A DNA stretch of 64,000 nucleotides from Leptospira mtsangambouensis (lineage in GTDB: Bacteria; Spirochaetota; Leptospiria; Leptospirales; Leptospiraceae). A model generated the notes under the pieces. That model saw only the letters and a list, made by a program, of their open reading frames with translations, ran no database searches and was not told the DNA's origin. Every line of letters starts with the position of its first letter. Within the stretch, counting starts at the first letter, position 1. The position numbers and the translations under genes are program-made. Positions 8,408 through 16,912 of the stretch are shown here, one piece after another. The stretch is taken from the NCBI RefSeq assembly GCF_004770475.1, contig NZ_RQHK01000002.1, positions 210,001-274,000 of the forward strand, given 5' to 3'.

Positions 8408-9783
8408 TATTCTTTTTCCTTCATGAGTCGTGTACATGCTTGCAAGAGTCCTTGTCCTCCGTTGCACGCTAAACCTAAATATTTGATTCCTTCACTTCTG
8501 TTTCCTAAAAGTAAATTTGCTCTTCCGATCGAATAGGAATTTTGGTGAGAAACTACATTGTCTCTTTGGCCGGCATAAGTTTCGCTGTTTTCTGCTTCTA
8601 AATGATATTCTCTAGCTTTTTCATAGTTCCCAGCTAGGAGATAACTATCACCTAAATGAGAAAGCAAACGATAACTAGGAGTGAATTTTTCTTTGCAACT
8701 TTCCAGAAGTTTGATTCCTTTTACCGAATCTTCGTAATAGGCATAATTGTATCCATATTCGATGCAGTAATCTAAACTATCAGGTTCCATTTCTGCTGCT
8801 AATTCAAAACTTTTTAGCATTTTCGGTGTTAGATTTTCTTTCCAGTTGTCATAATAACTTAAGCCTAGTACGTAGTGATACAAACCGATATCATTTTTCT
8901 TTTGTGTCATCTCTAGGGCCAAAGGTTCAATTCGTTGTATATGGTCTCTTCTGTAGGCAGGGGAGTGAACCCAATATTCGAAAAGTCCATGTTTTGATAA
9001 TAGTTTTTCTTCTTTTTCATGGGCTTCGTAACTTCTTTGAAGAAGAGAATATGCTTCACTATCTAATGCATATTTTGATTCTGGGAAATTTAGTGAATTC
9101 CTTAATTTAACGAGCGCTAAACCGACGAAACATTCTTCGCGGTCATTTTGCAATGAAATGCATGTTTTGTAAGATTCTTCTGCATTAACATAATCGTTGG
9201 CATAAAAACGTAAGTTGCCTTCAAAATTAAAAAATTCAGCGGTTCGAGGGTCGTTGTAGAAGGAAGAACCTTCCATTCCAGTTGCAATATTATAATAACT
9301 TAATGCTTTGTCGTACTTTTCGTTCCATATTTTTGAATAGAGATTGTAGTCATATTCCCAATATTTGAAGACCATTTCTTCTAATTTAAAAAGTTCCAGA
9401 CCCATACGAATATGAGATTCAAAAATTTTGTTTTGGAAAGGGAAGTTTCCTGTTACATCATTCTCAAATCCTTTTGTGAAATATTGGATGGCTAATTCCG
9501 GGTTTTTTTCTAAGTCTAAATAAAAAAGACCAAGTTCCCAGTTTTCTCTCACCAAACTTGGAGTAGATTCAATTTGTTTGAGGAGTTTTGATTCATAAGA
9601 TTTTTTTTGGATGTATAATCCATAATCTTTCGCCCAACCAATTTTGTCGAAAATTCCAAATGAATGGTCTAAATCTAAGTTTCCTATGTTGAAAAAAACC
9701 AACTGGAATGCCACTACTGCCTCTAAAAAGAGGATTCGAATGTGCTTATATTCTTTACTAATCATTTTGAGTTGGGTTATCAT
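8407..9783 (-). CDS. membrane-anchored TPR protein
   Basis: A 458-aa protein with one N-terminal transmembrane or signal segment (about 15-36, IRILFLEAVVAFQLVFFNIG). The rest is a helical solenoid of tetratricopeptide-like repeats: LGLFYLDLEKNPELAIQYFTKG, FEGNLRFYANDYVNAEESY, YVLGLSYYDNWKENL, LGDSYLLAGNYEKAREYHLEA, and a last Sel1-like NRSEGIKYLGLACNGG. Such proteins scaffold other proteins in the periplasm. It starts 9 bp after the M16 peptidase stop and ends with TAATG overlapping the next gene, so it is the second gene of a five-gene operon. Six cysteines lie in the C-terminal half. Confidence 0.8.
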   Translation of the reverse strand: MITQLKMISKEYKHIRILFLEAVVAFQLVFFNIGNLDLDHSFGIFDKIGWAKDYGLYIQKKSYESKLLKQIESTPSLVRENWELGLFYLDLEKNPELAIQYFTKGFENDVTGNFPFQNKIFESHIRMGLELFKLEEMVFKYWEYDYNLYSKIWNEKYDKALSYYNIATGMEGSSFYNDPRTAEFFNFEGNLRFYANDYVNAEESYKTCISLQNDREECFVGLALVKLRNSLNFPESKYALDSEAYSLLQRSYEAHEKEEKLLSKHGLFEYWVHSPAYRRDHIQRIEPLALEMTQKKNDIGLYHYVLGLSYYDNWKENLTPKMLKSFELAAEMEPDSLDYCIEYGYNYAYYEDSVKGIKLLESCKEKFTPSYRLLSHLGDSYLLAGNYEKAREYHLEAENSETYAGQRDNVVSHQNSYSIGRANLLLGNRSEGIKYLGLACNGGQGLLQACTRLMKEKE

Positions 9784-9792
9784 ATCTATCTC

Positions 9793-12681
9793 CTATCTAC
9801 CAATGATTGCCGATTCATTCAGTTCCTCCACTCTTCCGAGTGGTTTTAAACTTTGGCGATTAAATTTTTTAGGATCTCCAATGAGAGAGATTTGGAAGGA
9901 GCTTGCCCCTGTGATACTTTTTGTAAAGCCGATAAAATCTTTCCATTGGATTTCGTTTAAGGATTCATACATCCGTTTGTCTAGATCCTCAGTCAATCCC
10001 AAACGAGAAGATCGGATAAACTCATCGATCAAATAACTATGTGATTTTCGAATCGTACTTGCGGAGTGGAAGGCGGAGATCTTTGCCTCGGCAAACCTGC
10101 GTTCTGTTATATTGGGAGACTCAATGCTATTCTTTGCATCATACAAACAATTTGTTAGTTTGTCTGCTTGGCAGGAAAGGTTTGCAAGCCATAAAACGGG
10201 TTCTTTTTCAAATTCAGGCATACTGATGAATACATCAGCAGCATAAGCATTTCCAGTCTGTTCTCTCATTGTAGTAAAAAATGGAGAAGATAACCCCGCA
10301 TACAATGAGTTATAGATTGAAAAATGGGCTAAATTGACTGAAGAGGGTAAAAATACGGTAGAAAAATAAGTGAGTTCTACATGAGGTCTTTTTCTTGGAA
10401 GAACGTAGAATGTTGTCTCAGGGTTGGTTCTATATTGTTTTTTTGACAAAAGACTTGGATCAATGGTTTTCGGAAGATTCGTGTATTCGCGAAATACGTT
10501 ATTTTCAAGTGTATCAAAATCTAATTTACCATAATAAGTAATTTTAGATCGATACTTCAGAAGATCACCTAAGAGATCAATTGCGTCGGAGGATTTGAAT
10601 TTTTCTAATTCAGTGCGATTTGCCTGGAAAAACCTTAAACTATTTTTTCCAAATAGAGAGTAGTTGTGAAGTGCTGAATCGATTTCGCTTTCTTCTTCCT
10701 TTTTGAGTTCAGAATATTGAAGATGATTGTTTAGAAGTTGGTCCCATACTTCTTTGGAAGAAGCCACCGATTTGATTGAATGCTCTAATAATCGAAATGA
10801 AGAAATGAATTGTTCGTCTTCACCTTCCATAACAATCTCTAGTGCTTCTCCATTTGACTCAATAGAAACAGAACTACCCAAAAGATAAAACTTTGTCGAA
10901 AGAGCACTTGCTGTGTATAAATCGGTGCCCAAATGTTTCCAGTAATCGATTGCGATACCCAAATAAGGGCTAATCCAGGCACCTTTTTCAATGATCATTT
11001 TGAATTTAAACAAAGAGTTTTCTTTGTTTTTTTGGTAAATGATTTGGTTCCCGTTTGGGTATACCTTTGATTCGATTAAATCGAAATTTGCAAACTCGGG
11101 CGTAATAGAATGATCTGGTTCTGTTGAAAAATCTTTTTTGAATTTTGATTCTTCTTCTTTGCTGAATTCCAATTTGGATATAGGCGGTTTTGTTATGTAT
11201 ACAAAGTTTGAAGGTCCAGGAATGGTTTCTATTGATACAATGTTTTGATTTACGAAATTTTTTACAAACTCGCTTAAGTCTTCAAGTTTTGTTTCGTTGA
11301 TCGATAGAAACTTTTGTTGTAATTTTCCATAACCCCAGTTTGCTAAAAATGCTTCAGAGATTTCGTTTAAACGAAATTCATTATCATCTTTCTTTTTAAT
11401 TAAGTATAACCTTTGGTTATTTTTAACGGATTGAAACATTTCCTCTGTAATATCGGAACTTTCAATTTTCTGAAATGCGGACAGAATGTATTCTTTTGTT
11501 TCTTTTAAAGATACCCCTTTGCTTGGCTCTACCCATATATTGATTAAAAAATAATCCTTCCATTCTGTTGTTGATACCGATACGGAATTTGCTTTTTGTG
11601 AGTAAAACAAACTTTCGTCTAATAACCCGTTATAACCATTTCCCAGTAGTAATGCGATGGTATTTGCCTCTGCAAAAATTTTGGGAGATTGTTTGGGGAT
11701 TTTGATCCCAAAGAGATATATCTTTTTTTTAGAGTTTAATACAATTTGATTTGTAGATTCTTGTGGTTTGTGTTCGGGGATTTTTAATTGAATCGGTTCC
11801 ATTTTTGATGGTATGGTGCCAAATGTCTTTTTGATTTCCTCTAGAACTTCCTTTGGATTGATATCCCCAGACATACAAATTGCCATTTTGGATGGAATGT
11901 AGTGTTCTTTGTAGAATGTCTGAATTTTTTTTAAGGATGGGTTTTTTAAATGTTCATCCGTTCCAATGGGGATTTTTTCTCCATAAGGATGGGAGGGAAA
12001 CATAATCTTAAAATACTGTTTGAATAAATTTGACTGAACGTTTGTGACTCTTAAATTCCTTTCTTCGAAAACTGATTCTAGTTCGGTATGGAATGTACGA
12101 AATACCGGGTCTTTGAATCTTTCCCATTCTAAACGTAAGAAGTTTTTAATCTGATTGGCAGGGACTGTTGCTACATAGTAAGTTCTATCATTAGATGTGA
12201 ATGCATTAGAATGGAATATTCCCATGAGGCTTTGTATTCTAGAAAACTCATTTGGAATCACAAACTTTGCAGCTTCAAGAGAAAGTTTATCAATGTTAGA
12301 ATAAATATGTTTGCGCTGAGTTTCGTTTGTTGTTTGGCGATAATCTTCGTATAAATTTTCAATTTGGTCCAAAAGAGGTTTTTCACGTAAATAATCGGTC
12401 GTACCAATTTGACTCGTACCTTTAAACATCAAATGTTCTAAATAATGGGCAAGGCCAGTGGCATCGTTCGGATCATTGGCAGAACCGGCATTGACTAAAA
12501 TGGAAGTTTTGACAACTGGTTCATTTGAATTGACACTGAGGTAAACGGATAGGCCATTTTCTAAATGATACTCATGCACATAAAATGGCTCTGAAAAAAG
12601 TTGGAGCAAGGTGTTGCAGCGAAGTTGCAATAAGGCGATAAAAAAAACTAAGTATTTATATTTGCGGTGAAAAAGAAACAT
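9793..12681 (-). CDS. M16-family zinc peptidase, lipoprotein
   Basis: A 962-aa pitrilysin/insulinase-type metallopeptidase. The inverted zinc motif HYLEH is at residues 79-83, within GLAHYLEHLMFKGT. The distal zinc Glu is probably in the ELESVFEERN segment near residue 203. The long helical insert with IPNEFSRI is also typical. The length fits a fused two-half M16 protein (catalytic half about 35-480, structural half about 510-950). A lipobox-like LQLRC at 18-22 suggests lipid attachment, so it probably degrades peptides in the periplasm or at the surface. It is the first gene of the minus-strand operon with TPR, DUF4436 and ankyrin partners, and is divergent from the DUF2569 gene. Confidence 0.88.
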   Translation of the reverse strand: MFLFHRKYKYLVFFIALLQLRCNTLLQLFSEPFYVHEYHLENGLSVYLSVNSNEPVVKTSILVNAGSANDPNDATGLAHYLEHLMFKGTSQIGTTDYLREKPLLDQIENLYEDYRQTTNETQRKHIYSNIDKLSLEAAKFVIPNEFSRIQSLMGIFHSNAFTSNDRTYYVATVPANQIKNFLRLEWERFKDPVFRTFHTELESVFEERNLRVTNVQSNLFKQYFKIMFPSHPYGEKIPIGTDEHLKNPSLKKIQTFYKEHYIPSKMAICMSGDINPKEVLEEIKKTFGTIPSKMEPIQLKIPEHKPQESTNQIVLNSKKKIYLFGIKIPKQSPKIFAEANTIALLLGNGYNGLLDESLFYSQKANSVSVSTTEWKDYFLINIWVEPSKGVSLKETKEYILSAFQKIESSDITEEMFQSVKNNQRLYLIKKKDDNEFRLNEISEAFLANWGYGKLQQKFLSINETKLEDLSEFVKNFVNQNIVSIETIPGPSNFVYITKPPISKLEFSKEEESKFKKDFSTEPDHSITPEFANFDLIESKVYPNGNQIIYQKNKENSLFKFKMIIEKGAWISPYLGIAIDYWKHLGTDLYTASALSTKFYLLGSSVSIESNGEALEIVMEGEDEQFISSFRLLEHSIKSVASSKEVWDQLLNNHLQYSELKKEEESEIDSALHNYSLFGKNSLRFFQANRTELEKFKSSDAIDLLGDLLKYRSKITYYGKLDFDTLENNVFREYTNLPKTIDPSLLSKKQYRTNPETTFYVLPRKRPHVELTYFSTVFLPSSVNLAHFSIYNSLYAGLSSPFFTTMREQTGNAYAADVFISMPEFEKEPVLWLANLSCQADKLTNCLYDAKNSIESPNITERRFAEAKISAFHSASTIRKSHSYLIDEFIRSSRLGLTEDLDKRMYESLNEIQWKDFIGFTKSITGASSFQISLIGDPKKFNRQSLKPLGRVEELNESAIIGR

Positions 12682-12784
12682 TAGGATTGGAAAATTAAAT
12701 ATTTTAGTATTTTAAATCAAGAAAAAAGTGTTCTTTGGTCATATAACGCAAATCAGTTTTTTATAGAAAGTTAGGGGGTGGTTT

Positions 12785-13291
12785 ATGAGTATAGAAGAAA
12801 ATTTGAAAGGGCTAAAGGGGTGGCTCTTCCTCGTTGGGTTGGGTCTCATCGTTTATCCCGTAAGACTTGCCTTTGTTATGGGGCCTTTATTTTATAATTT
12901 GCTGACTGATGGAAGTTATGAATACCTTACCACTCCTGGCACAGAATCCTATCATCCATTATGGAAACCTCTATTAATTTTTGAAGGAACTTTCAATTCG
13001 TTGATGATCCTGTTTTCTTTTTTTCTTACTTATCTGTTTTTTAAAAAACATTATCAATTTCCTAAAGCTTATATTGTTTTTACGATTCTTCCTGTGATTT
13101 TACTGCCAACTGATGCCTGGCTTGGTTCTCTTGTTATAAAGGATGAACCGATGTTCGACTTAGATACTTCAAAAGAAATTGTTAGGTCTATCATTGGTGC
13201 TGTCATTTGGATCCCCTACATGTTTTTTTCAAAAAGGGTAAAGGCCACTTTTGTAGAAGAAAGACCAGAGGCCGCAAAAACAGAACTGTAG
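12785..13291 (+). CDS. DUF2569-type membrane protein
   Basis: A 168-aa protein with four predicted transmembrane segments (about 12-35, 65-88, 98-115 and 128-148). It begins with the NLKGLKGWLFLVGLGLI pattern and ends with SKRVKATFVE, both typical of the DUF2569 family, whose function is unknown. The start is well set by AGGGGGTGG ahead of the ATG. It is divergent from the M16 operon and about 300 bp from the next gene, so it is probably monocistronic. Confidence 0.75.
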   Translation: MSIEENLKGLKGWLFLVGLGLIVYPVRLAFVMGPLFYNLLTDGSYEYLTTPGTESYHPLWKPLLIFEGTFNSLMILFSFFLTYLFFKKHYQFPKAYIVFTILPVILLPTDAWLGSLVIKDEPMFDLDTSKEIVRSIIGAVIWIPYMFFSKRVKATFVEERPEAAKTEL

Positions 13292-13602
13292 TTTATACCT
13301 AAAAGCTCCATGCCAAAACTTGCCTGAACTGATTTTAACAAGGGTTTGATGGTTTTTCTTTTTTTGTAGATGGGGGAGGCAATGAGACATAATCTTTCGG
13401 GTGGGTTGTCAAACCCCCACCCGAGTTAGGGTGGAGGGGAGTGGTTCGTGGGAAGGTGCGCTCCCCCTCCTAACACAATCCCTCATTTCTCGCAAGACCC
13501 TTCCTCAAATTCTAAATTTTATTCTTAATCTTTTCACCTTTTTGCACCACGGTTGTCCCTTTTTTTCATCTTCATTTGATCTAGAGAGGAAAGGAGATGG
13601 GA
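13292..13602. other. 311-bp intergenic region with GC-rich hairpin element
   Basis: Between the DUF2569 and hydrolase genes. It contains a GC-rich double-hairpin element at 13397-13474 (separate entry) within otherwise AT-rich sequence. An in-frame ORF opens at 13401 but has no ribosome binding site and a composition set by the element, so I do not call it. A purine-rich ribosome binding site for the hydrolase ends the interval. Confidence 0.6.
13397..13474. repeat. GC-rich double-hairpin element, candidate interspersed repeat
   Basis: Two adjacent inverted repeats. The first has perfect 9-bp arms, TCGGGTGGG (13397-13405) and CCCACCCGA (13416-13424), with a 10-base loop. The second pairs GTTAGG-GT-GGAGGGGAG (13425-13441) with CTCCCCCTCCTAAC (13461-13474), slightly imperfect. 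The G/C-rich composition contrasts with the AT-rich surroundings. This looks like a palindromic interspersed repeat of the REP type, or a strong terminator for the DUF2569 gene without a U-tract. No second copy is obvious in this window. Confidence 0.5.
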
Positions 13603-14595
13603 ATGAACAAAAAACAAACAGAATCGGAACGGCGGGGGATACAGAGAATTCTTTGGGGATTGAAATGGTTTTCTGTCCTTTTATTTTTGGTGGTTCCGGT
13701 TGTATTCATTATTGGGGTTTGGTCGGCAAGCGATCAGATTTTGTTTCCCAAATGGAAGGGGATCACTAAAGACTTTCGGGAATGTAGTTTGGATGGTGAA
13801 ACGGTTTGGGGGAAATCTTGTGGAAACATTCGACTAACGAAAAGTTTGTGGTTCCAAGAGATTTCGATTCCGTCTTTAAATGGGTATGACTTACCAGGAT
13901 GGTTTGTCCCAACTCGAAAGAATGGGATATCTTTGCATAAGGGAGTGGTTCTTTTTATACATGGAGGAGGATCTGATCGGAGGGAGTTTTCAAGATTCAT
14001 TCCTTTTTATCTTCATCAGGGCTTCGATGTTTTTAGTTTCGATCTTTCGTGTCATGGTGAGGCACCTTGTCGTTTCCCAGGTTTAAGTTTTGGAAGTCGA
14101 GAATCTCGAGATGTTTTATCTGCCTATTTGTATTTTAATCAAAAATATAATAATATTCTAATGGTTGGGTCTTCGGTTGGAGCTTCTTCGATATTGATAG
14201 TCCTTCCGTTATTAAAAGGTGTCAAAGCGGTGGTTCTCGAAAACCCGGGTTTAAGTTTTGAAAGATTGATTTTGGATTCTCCCGAATCTAGTGGTTTACC
14301 AAATTGGATGGTAAAAACATTGGTTGGTCTTGTATTGAGTCGGGGCAAATTTGATTCTTTGGCAAGTCCGGAAAATTCTTTGCCTTTTGCCAAAGATGTG
14401 CCGCTATTGTTCATTCATAGTAGAAAAGATTCTATTGTACCCTATCAACATTCGGAGTCTCTTGCAAAACTTTATTCAGGTCCAAGTGAAGTTTGGATTC
14501 CTGATTTTGGTTCTCATGGTTTGATTTGGGATACAAATCAATCTGAATATGAATCGAAGGTAAGAAAATTGATTCAAAGAAATATTAAACAATGA
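13603..14595 (+). CDS. alpha/beta hydrolase, membrane-anchored
   Basis: A 330-aa protein with an N-terminal transmembrane helix (about 20-45) and an alpha/beta-hydrolase domain. Visible catalytic features are the oxyanion region FIHGGGSDRREF, the nucleophile elbow VGSSVGAS, an acid in HSRKDSIVP and the histidine in DFGSHGLIW. The substrate is not predictable; esterase or peptidase activity is possible. An ATG at 13597 touches the ribosome binding site, while the ATG at 13603 lies 6 bases after AAGGAG, so I use 13603. The DGPF gene follows 13 bp after the stop, so this is probably the first gene of the DGPF-ECF42 operon. Confidence 0.82.
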   Translation: MNKKQTESERRGIQRILWGLKWFSVLLFLVVPVVFIIGVWSASDQILFPKWKGITKDFRECSLDGETVWGKSCGNIRLTKSLWFQEISIPSLNGYDLPGWFVPTRKNGISLHKGVVLFIHGGGSDRREFSRFIPFYLHQGFDVFSFDLSCHGEAPCRFPGLSFGSRESRDVLSAYLYFNQKYNNILMVGSSVGASSILIVLPLLKGVKAVVLENPGLSFERLILDSPESSGLPNWMVKTLVGLVLSRGKFDSLASPENSLPFAKDVPLLFIHSRKDSIVPYQHSESLAKLYSGPSEVWIPDFGSHGLIWDTNQSEYESKVRKLIQRNIKQ

Positions 14596-14608
14596 AACGG
14601 AGATAAAA

Positions 14609-14965
14609 ATGGAAGATTACTTAATTTTAATGCGTTTAGATCTACTCACAAAAGAAGCACAACCTTCACCGGAACAATTGCAAATCTATATGAAACAATA
14701 TCAGGAATGGGTGAATGGGATTCTTTCCCAAAAAAAATTCAAATCAGGAACTGCTTTGTCTACGGAAGGGAGAGTGATCAAGTCCAATCAGATCATGACA
14801 GATGGACCATTTGTCGAAACAAAAGAATCTCTTGCTGGTTTTATCATTATTTCGGCAGATAACTTCGATGATGCCGTTCAAATTGCAAAGGATTGCCCCA
14901 TTCTAATGGGTGAGGGCAATAGTGTAGAAGTCAGGAAAGTGATGGGAATTCATAAACAAGAATAA
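14609..14965 (+). CDS. YCII-related DGPF-domain protein
   Basis: A 118-aa single-domain protein of the YCII-related (DGPF) family. It has the N-terminal YLILMR strand, the diagnostic MTDGPFVETKE segment around residues 70-80 and a LAGFIII strand. DGPF proteins are dimeric ferredoxin-like folds of unclear enzymatic role, typically encoded beside ECF42 sigma factors, as here (sigma gene 24 bp downstream). The start is set by CGGAGATAAAA before the ATG. It is probably the partner or target of the sigma factor rather than an anti-sigma factor, since it has no membrane helix. Confidence 0.88.
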   Translation: MEDYLILMRLDLLTKEAQPSPEQLQIYMKQYQEWVNGILSQKKFKSGTALSTEGRVIKSNQIMTDGPFVETKESLAGFIIISADNFDDAVQIAKDCPILMGEGNSVEVRKVMGIHKQE

Positions 14966-14989
14966 CAAATAGAATATTCTTAAATTCTT

Positions 14990-16213
14990 ATGAATCAATC
15001 AGATGTTTTACCTCACCTCTTTCGAACTGAATATTCAAAAATCATTTCTGTACTTTGTAAACAGTATGGATTCAATCAGATTGAAATTGCTGAGGATATA
15101 ACAAGTGAAACTTTTTTGGTTGCATCGCAGGTATGGGGTCTAAATGGAATCCCAGAAAACCCTATAGCCTGGTTGTATGCAGTTGCCAAAAATAAAGCAA
15201 AGAATCTAATCCATAGAGATTCAATATTTCAGAAAAAGATTCTACCAACTTATCAGCGAGACCAAAAAGCATTCGAAGTCGAATTGGATCTTTCAGATGA
15301 AAATATCATGGATAGCCAACTGCGTATGATCTTTGCACTTTCCCATCCAACAATTCCTTTGGAATCGCAAATTGGTTTATCCCTCAGAATTTTATGTGGA
15401 TTTGGAATTGAAGAAATTGCGAGGGCCTTTCTTTCGAACCGAGAAACGATAAGCAAACGACTCTTTCGGGCAAAAGAAAAGTTAAGAGAAAATAATATTA
15501 CACTGGATTTCCCTCCGCCAAATGAGTGGGAAGAAAGACTAACATCTGTCCTTCGGACCATTTACCTTTTGTTTAATGAAGGTTATTCCTCACAAAGCCA
15601 GGATAGAATTTTAAGAAAAGATTTATGTTTAGAAGCAATCCATCTTTCTTCTTTACTCCTAGAATATAAAGAAACCAATACCTCCGAAGTGAATGCTTTG
15701 CTTGCTCTTCTTTGTTTCCATATTTCTAGATTTGATGCAAGACTGGATTCGGAAGGGGAAATTGTTCTTTATGGTGATCAAGATAGATCTCTTTGGAATG
15801 AAGACTTTATCAAAAAAGGAGAGTATTTCCTCCATCAAGCAAACCAAGATCCAAAATTTTCCAAATACCATTTGGAAGCCAATATAGCTTATTGGCATAC
15901 TCTTCCCGATGGAAGTGAGAAAAAATGGGAGACAATTTTTCAACTTTATACTGGCCTTTTGGAGTTAGAACCATCGCAAATCATTTTATTGAATCGCGCC
16001 TATGCTCTGTTTCGTGCCAAAGGGAGAGAGGCCGCTCTTAAGGAAATGGATGGATTGGATTTAAAATCAAATCCCTATTATTTTTATCTTTTGGGCGAAT
16101 TGTATTTGGGGATAGAGCCAAAAAAAGCAAAGGATTACTTCCGGGAGGCATTTTCTTTTGCGAAGACGGAAGCAGATAAGTCGGCGATTCAGAGGAAATT
16201 GGACCTAATTTGA
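14990..16213 (+). CDS. ECF42-type RNA polymerase sigma factor with TPR-like C-terminus
   Basis: A 407-aa protein. The N-terminal 170 residues carry sigma region 2 (AEDITSETFLVASQVWGLNG and AWLYAVAKNKAKNLI) and region 4 (LCGFGIEEIARAFLSNRETISKRLFRAKEKLRE). A long C-terminal extension follows, beginning with TIYLLFNEGYSSQ and running into TPR-like helices (LLGELYLGIEPKKAKDYFREA). This architecture, with a DGPF gene next door, defines the ECF42 group, in which the C-terminal extension regulates the sigma factor instead of a separate anti-sigma. No anti-sigma gene is present here. Targets usually include the sigma's own operon. Confidence 0.88.
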   Translation: MNQSDVLPHLFRTEYSKIISVLCKQYGFNQIEIAEDITSETFLVASQVWGLNGIPENPIAWLYAVAKNKAKNLIHRDSIFQKKILPTYQRDQKAFEVELDLSDENIMDSQLRMIFALSHPTIPLESQIGLSLRILCGFGIEEIARAFLSNRETISKRLFRAKEKLRENNITLDFPPPNEWEERLTSVLRTIYLLFNEGYSSQSQDRILRKDLCLEAIHLSSLLLEYKETNTSEVNALLALLCFHISRFDARLDSEGEIVLYGDQDRSLWNEDFIKKGEYFLHQANQDPKFSKYHLEANIAYWHTLPDGSEKKWETIFQLYTGLLELEPSQIILLNRAYALFRAKGREAALKEMDGLDLKSNPYYFYLLGELYLGIEPKKAKDYFREAFSFAKTEADKSAIQRKLDLI

Positions 16214-16323
16214 GGTTTCGGTTTGATGAGAAAAAATCCAGGTGGGAAACCGATTTAAAAAAAATAAAGGATTCCTATCTTTTTTTTTGAACCAAATTGA
16301 AATGGGCTGGGACTTTTAATTGT

Positions 16324-16902
16324 ATGAATGACAAATCCTATATTGAACTTTTAAACCAAGCAAAGTCTGGTGATCTTCGTGCTTGGGCAGTGTTACAAAA
16401 CCGGTTCTCTCGTTTTGCGGTCAAATTTGCGTCAAAGATTATCGGTGATGAGGATCTTTCGCAGGATATTGCTCAGGAATCATTTTGGGATTTGTATCAA
16501 AATTTGGAAAAAATGACAAGCCCGGTAGCATTTCCTTCTCATTTGAAAAGAGCAATCATCAAACATAGTGACCGCATTTTGAGAAAGAAGGAAAATCAGA
16601 ATTTAGTTTTTGTCGATCCGAATCAAATGGACCAAAACTCAGAAGAATTACATTCCACCTATTTTGAAAAAGAATGTTATGAAACGATTTTTCAAAATGT
16701 AAAAAAACTAGATCCCGATGATCAAAAGTTAATCGAACTCTATTACTATAAAAACTATTCGTTAGTTGAAATCTCAAGATCGGAAGGAAAAACTTTATCT
16801 TTCATCAAAAAAAGACATTTATACCTCAAAAAAGTTCTCCGCAACGGAATTGGTGAAACGTTCCGACCAGAGGCACACTCTCAATTGTTGATGGTAGCAT
16901 AG
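16324..16902 (+). CDS. ECF-type RNA polymerase sigma factor
   Basis: A 192-aa sigma-70-family protein of ECF size. Region 2 is seen in LLNQAKSGDLRAWAVLQNRF and LSQDIAQESFWDLYQNL. Region 4 is seen in LDPDDQKLIELYYYKNYSLVEISRSEGKT. A TTG at 16297 opens the frame, but the ATG at 16324 gives the family-typical start; there is no strong ribosome binding site. The ClpP gene starts 10 bp after the stop, so the two are co-transcribed. I see no anti-sigma factor nearby. The promoter recognised is unknown; coupling to ClpP suggests a proteostasis or envelope-stress role (inference). Confidence 0.8.
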   Translation: MNDKSYIELLNQAKSGDLRAWAVLQNRFSRFAVKFASKIIGDEDLSQDIAQESFWDLYQNLEKMTSPVAFPSHLKRAIIKHSDRILRKKENQNLVFVDPNQMDQNSEELHSTYFEKECYETIFQNVKKLDPDDQKLIELYYYKNYSLVEISRSEGKTLSFIKKRHLYLKKVLRNGIGETFRPEAHSQLLMVA

Positions 16903-16912
16903 GAGGAATCAT

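Noticed and set aside
13401..13769. 122-codon plus-strand ORF through the GC-rich hairpin element
   Set aside because: It begins in the repeat, runs through the hydrolase gene in another frame and has no ribosome binding site or recognised domain.
16214..16290. TCGGTTT/AAACCGA inverted repeat after the ECF42 gene
   Set aside because: The arms are 7 bp with a loop of about 26 bases and no convincing U-tract on the plus strand; too weak to call a terminator.
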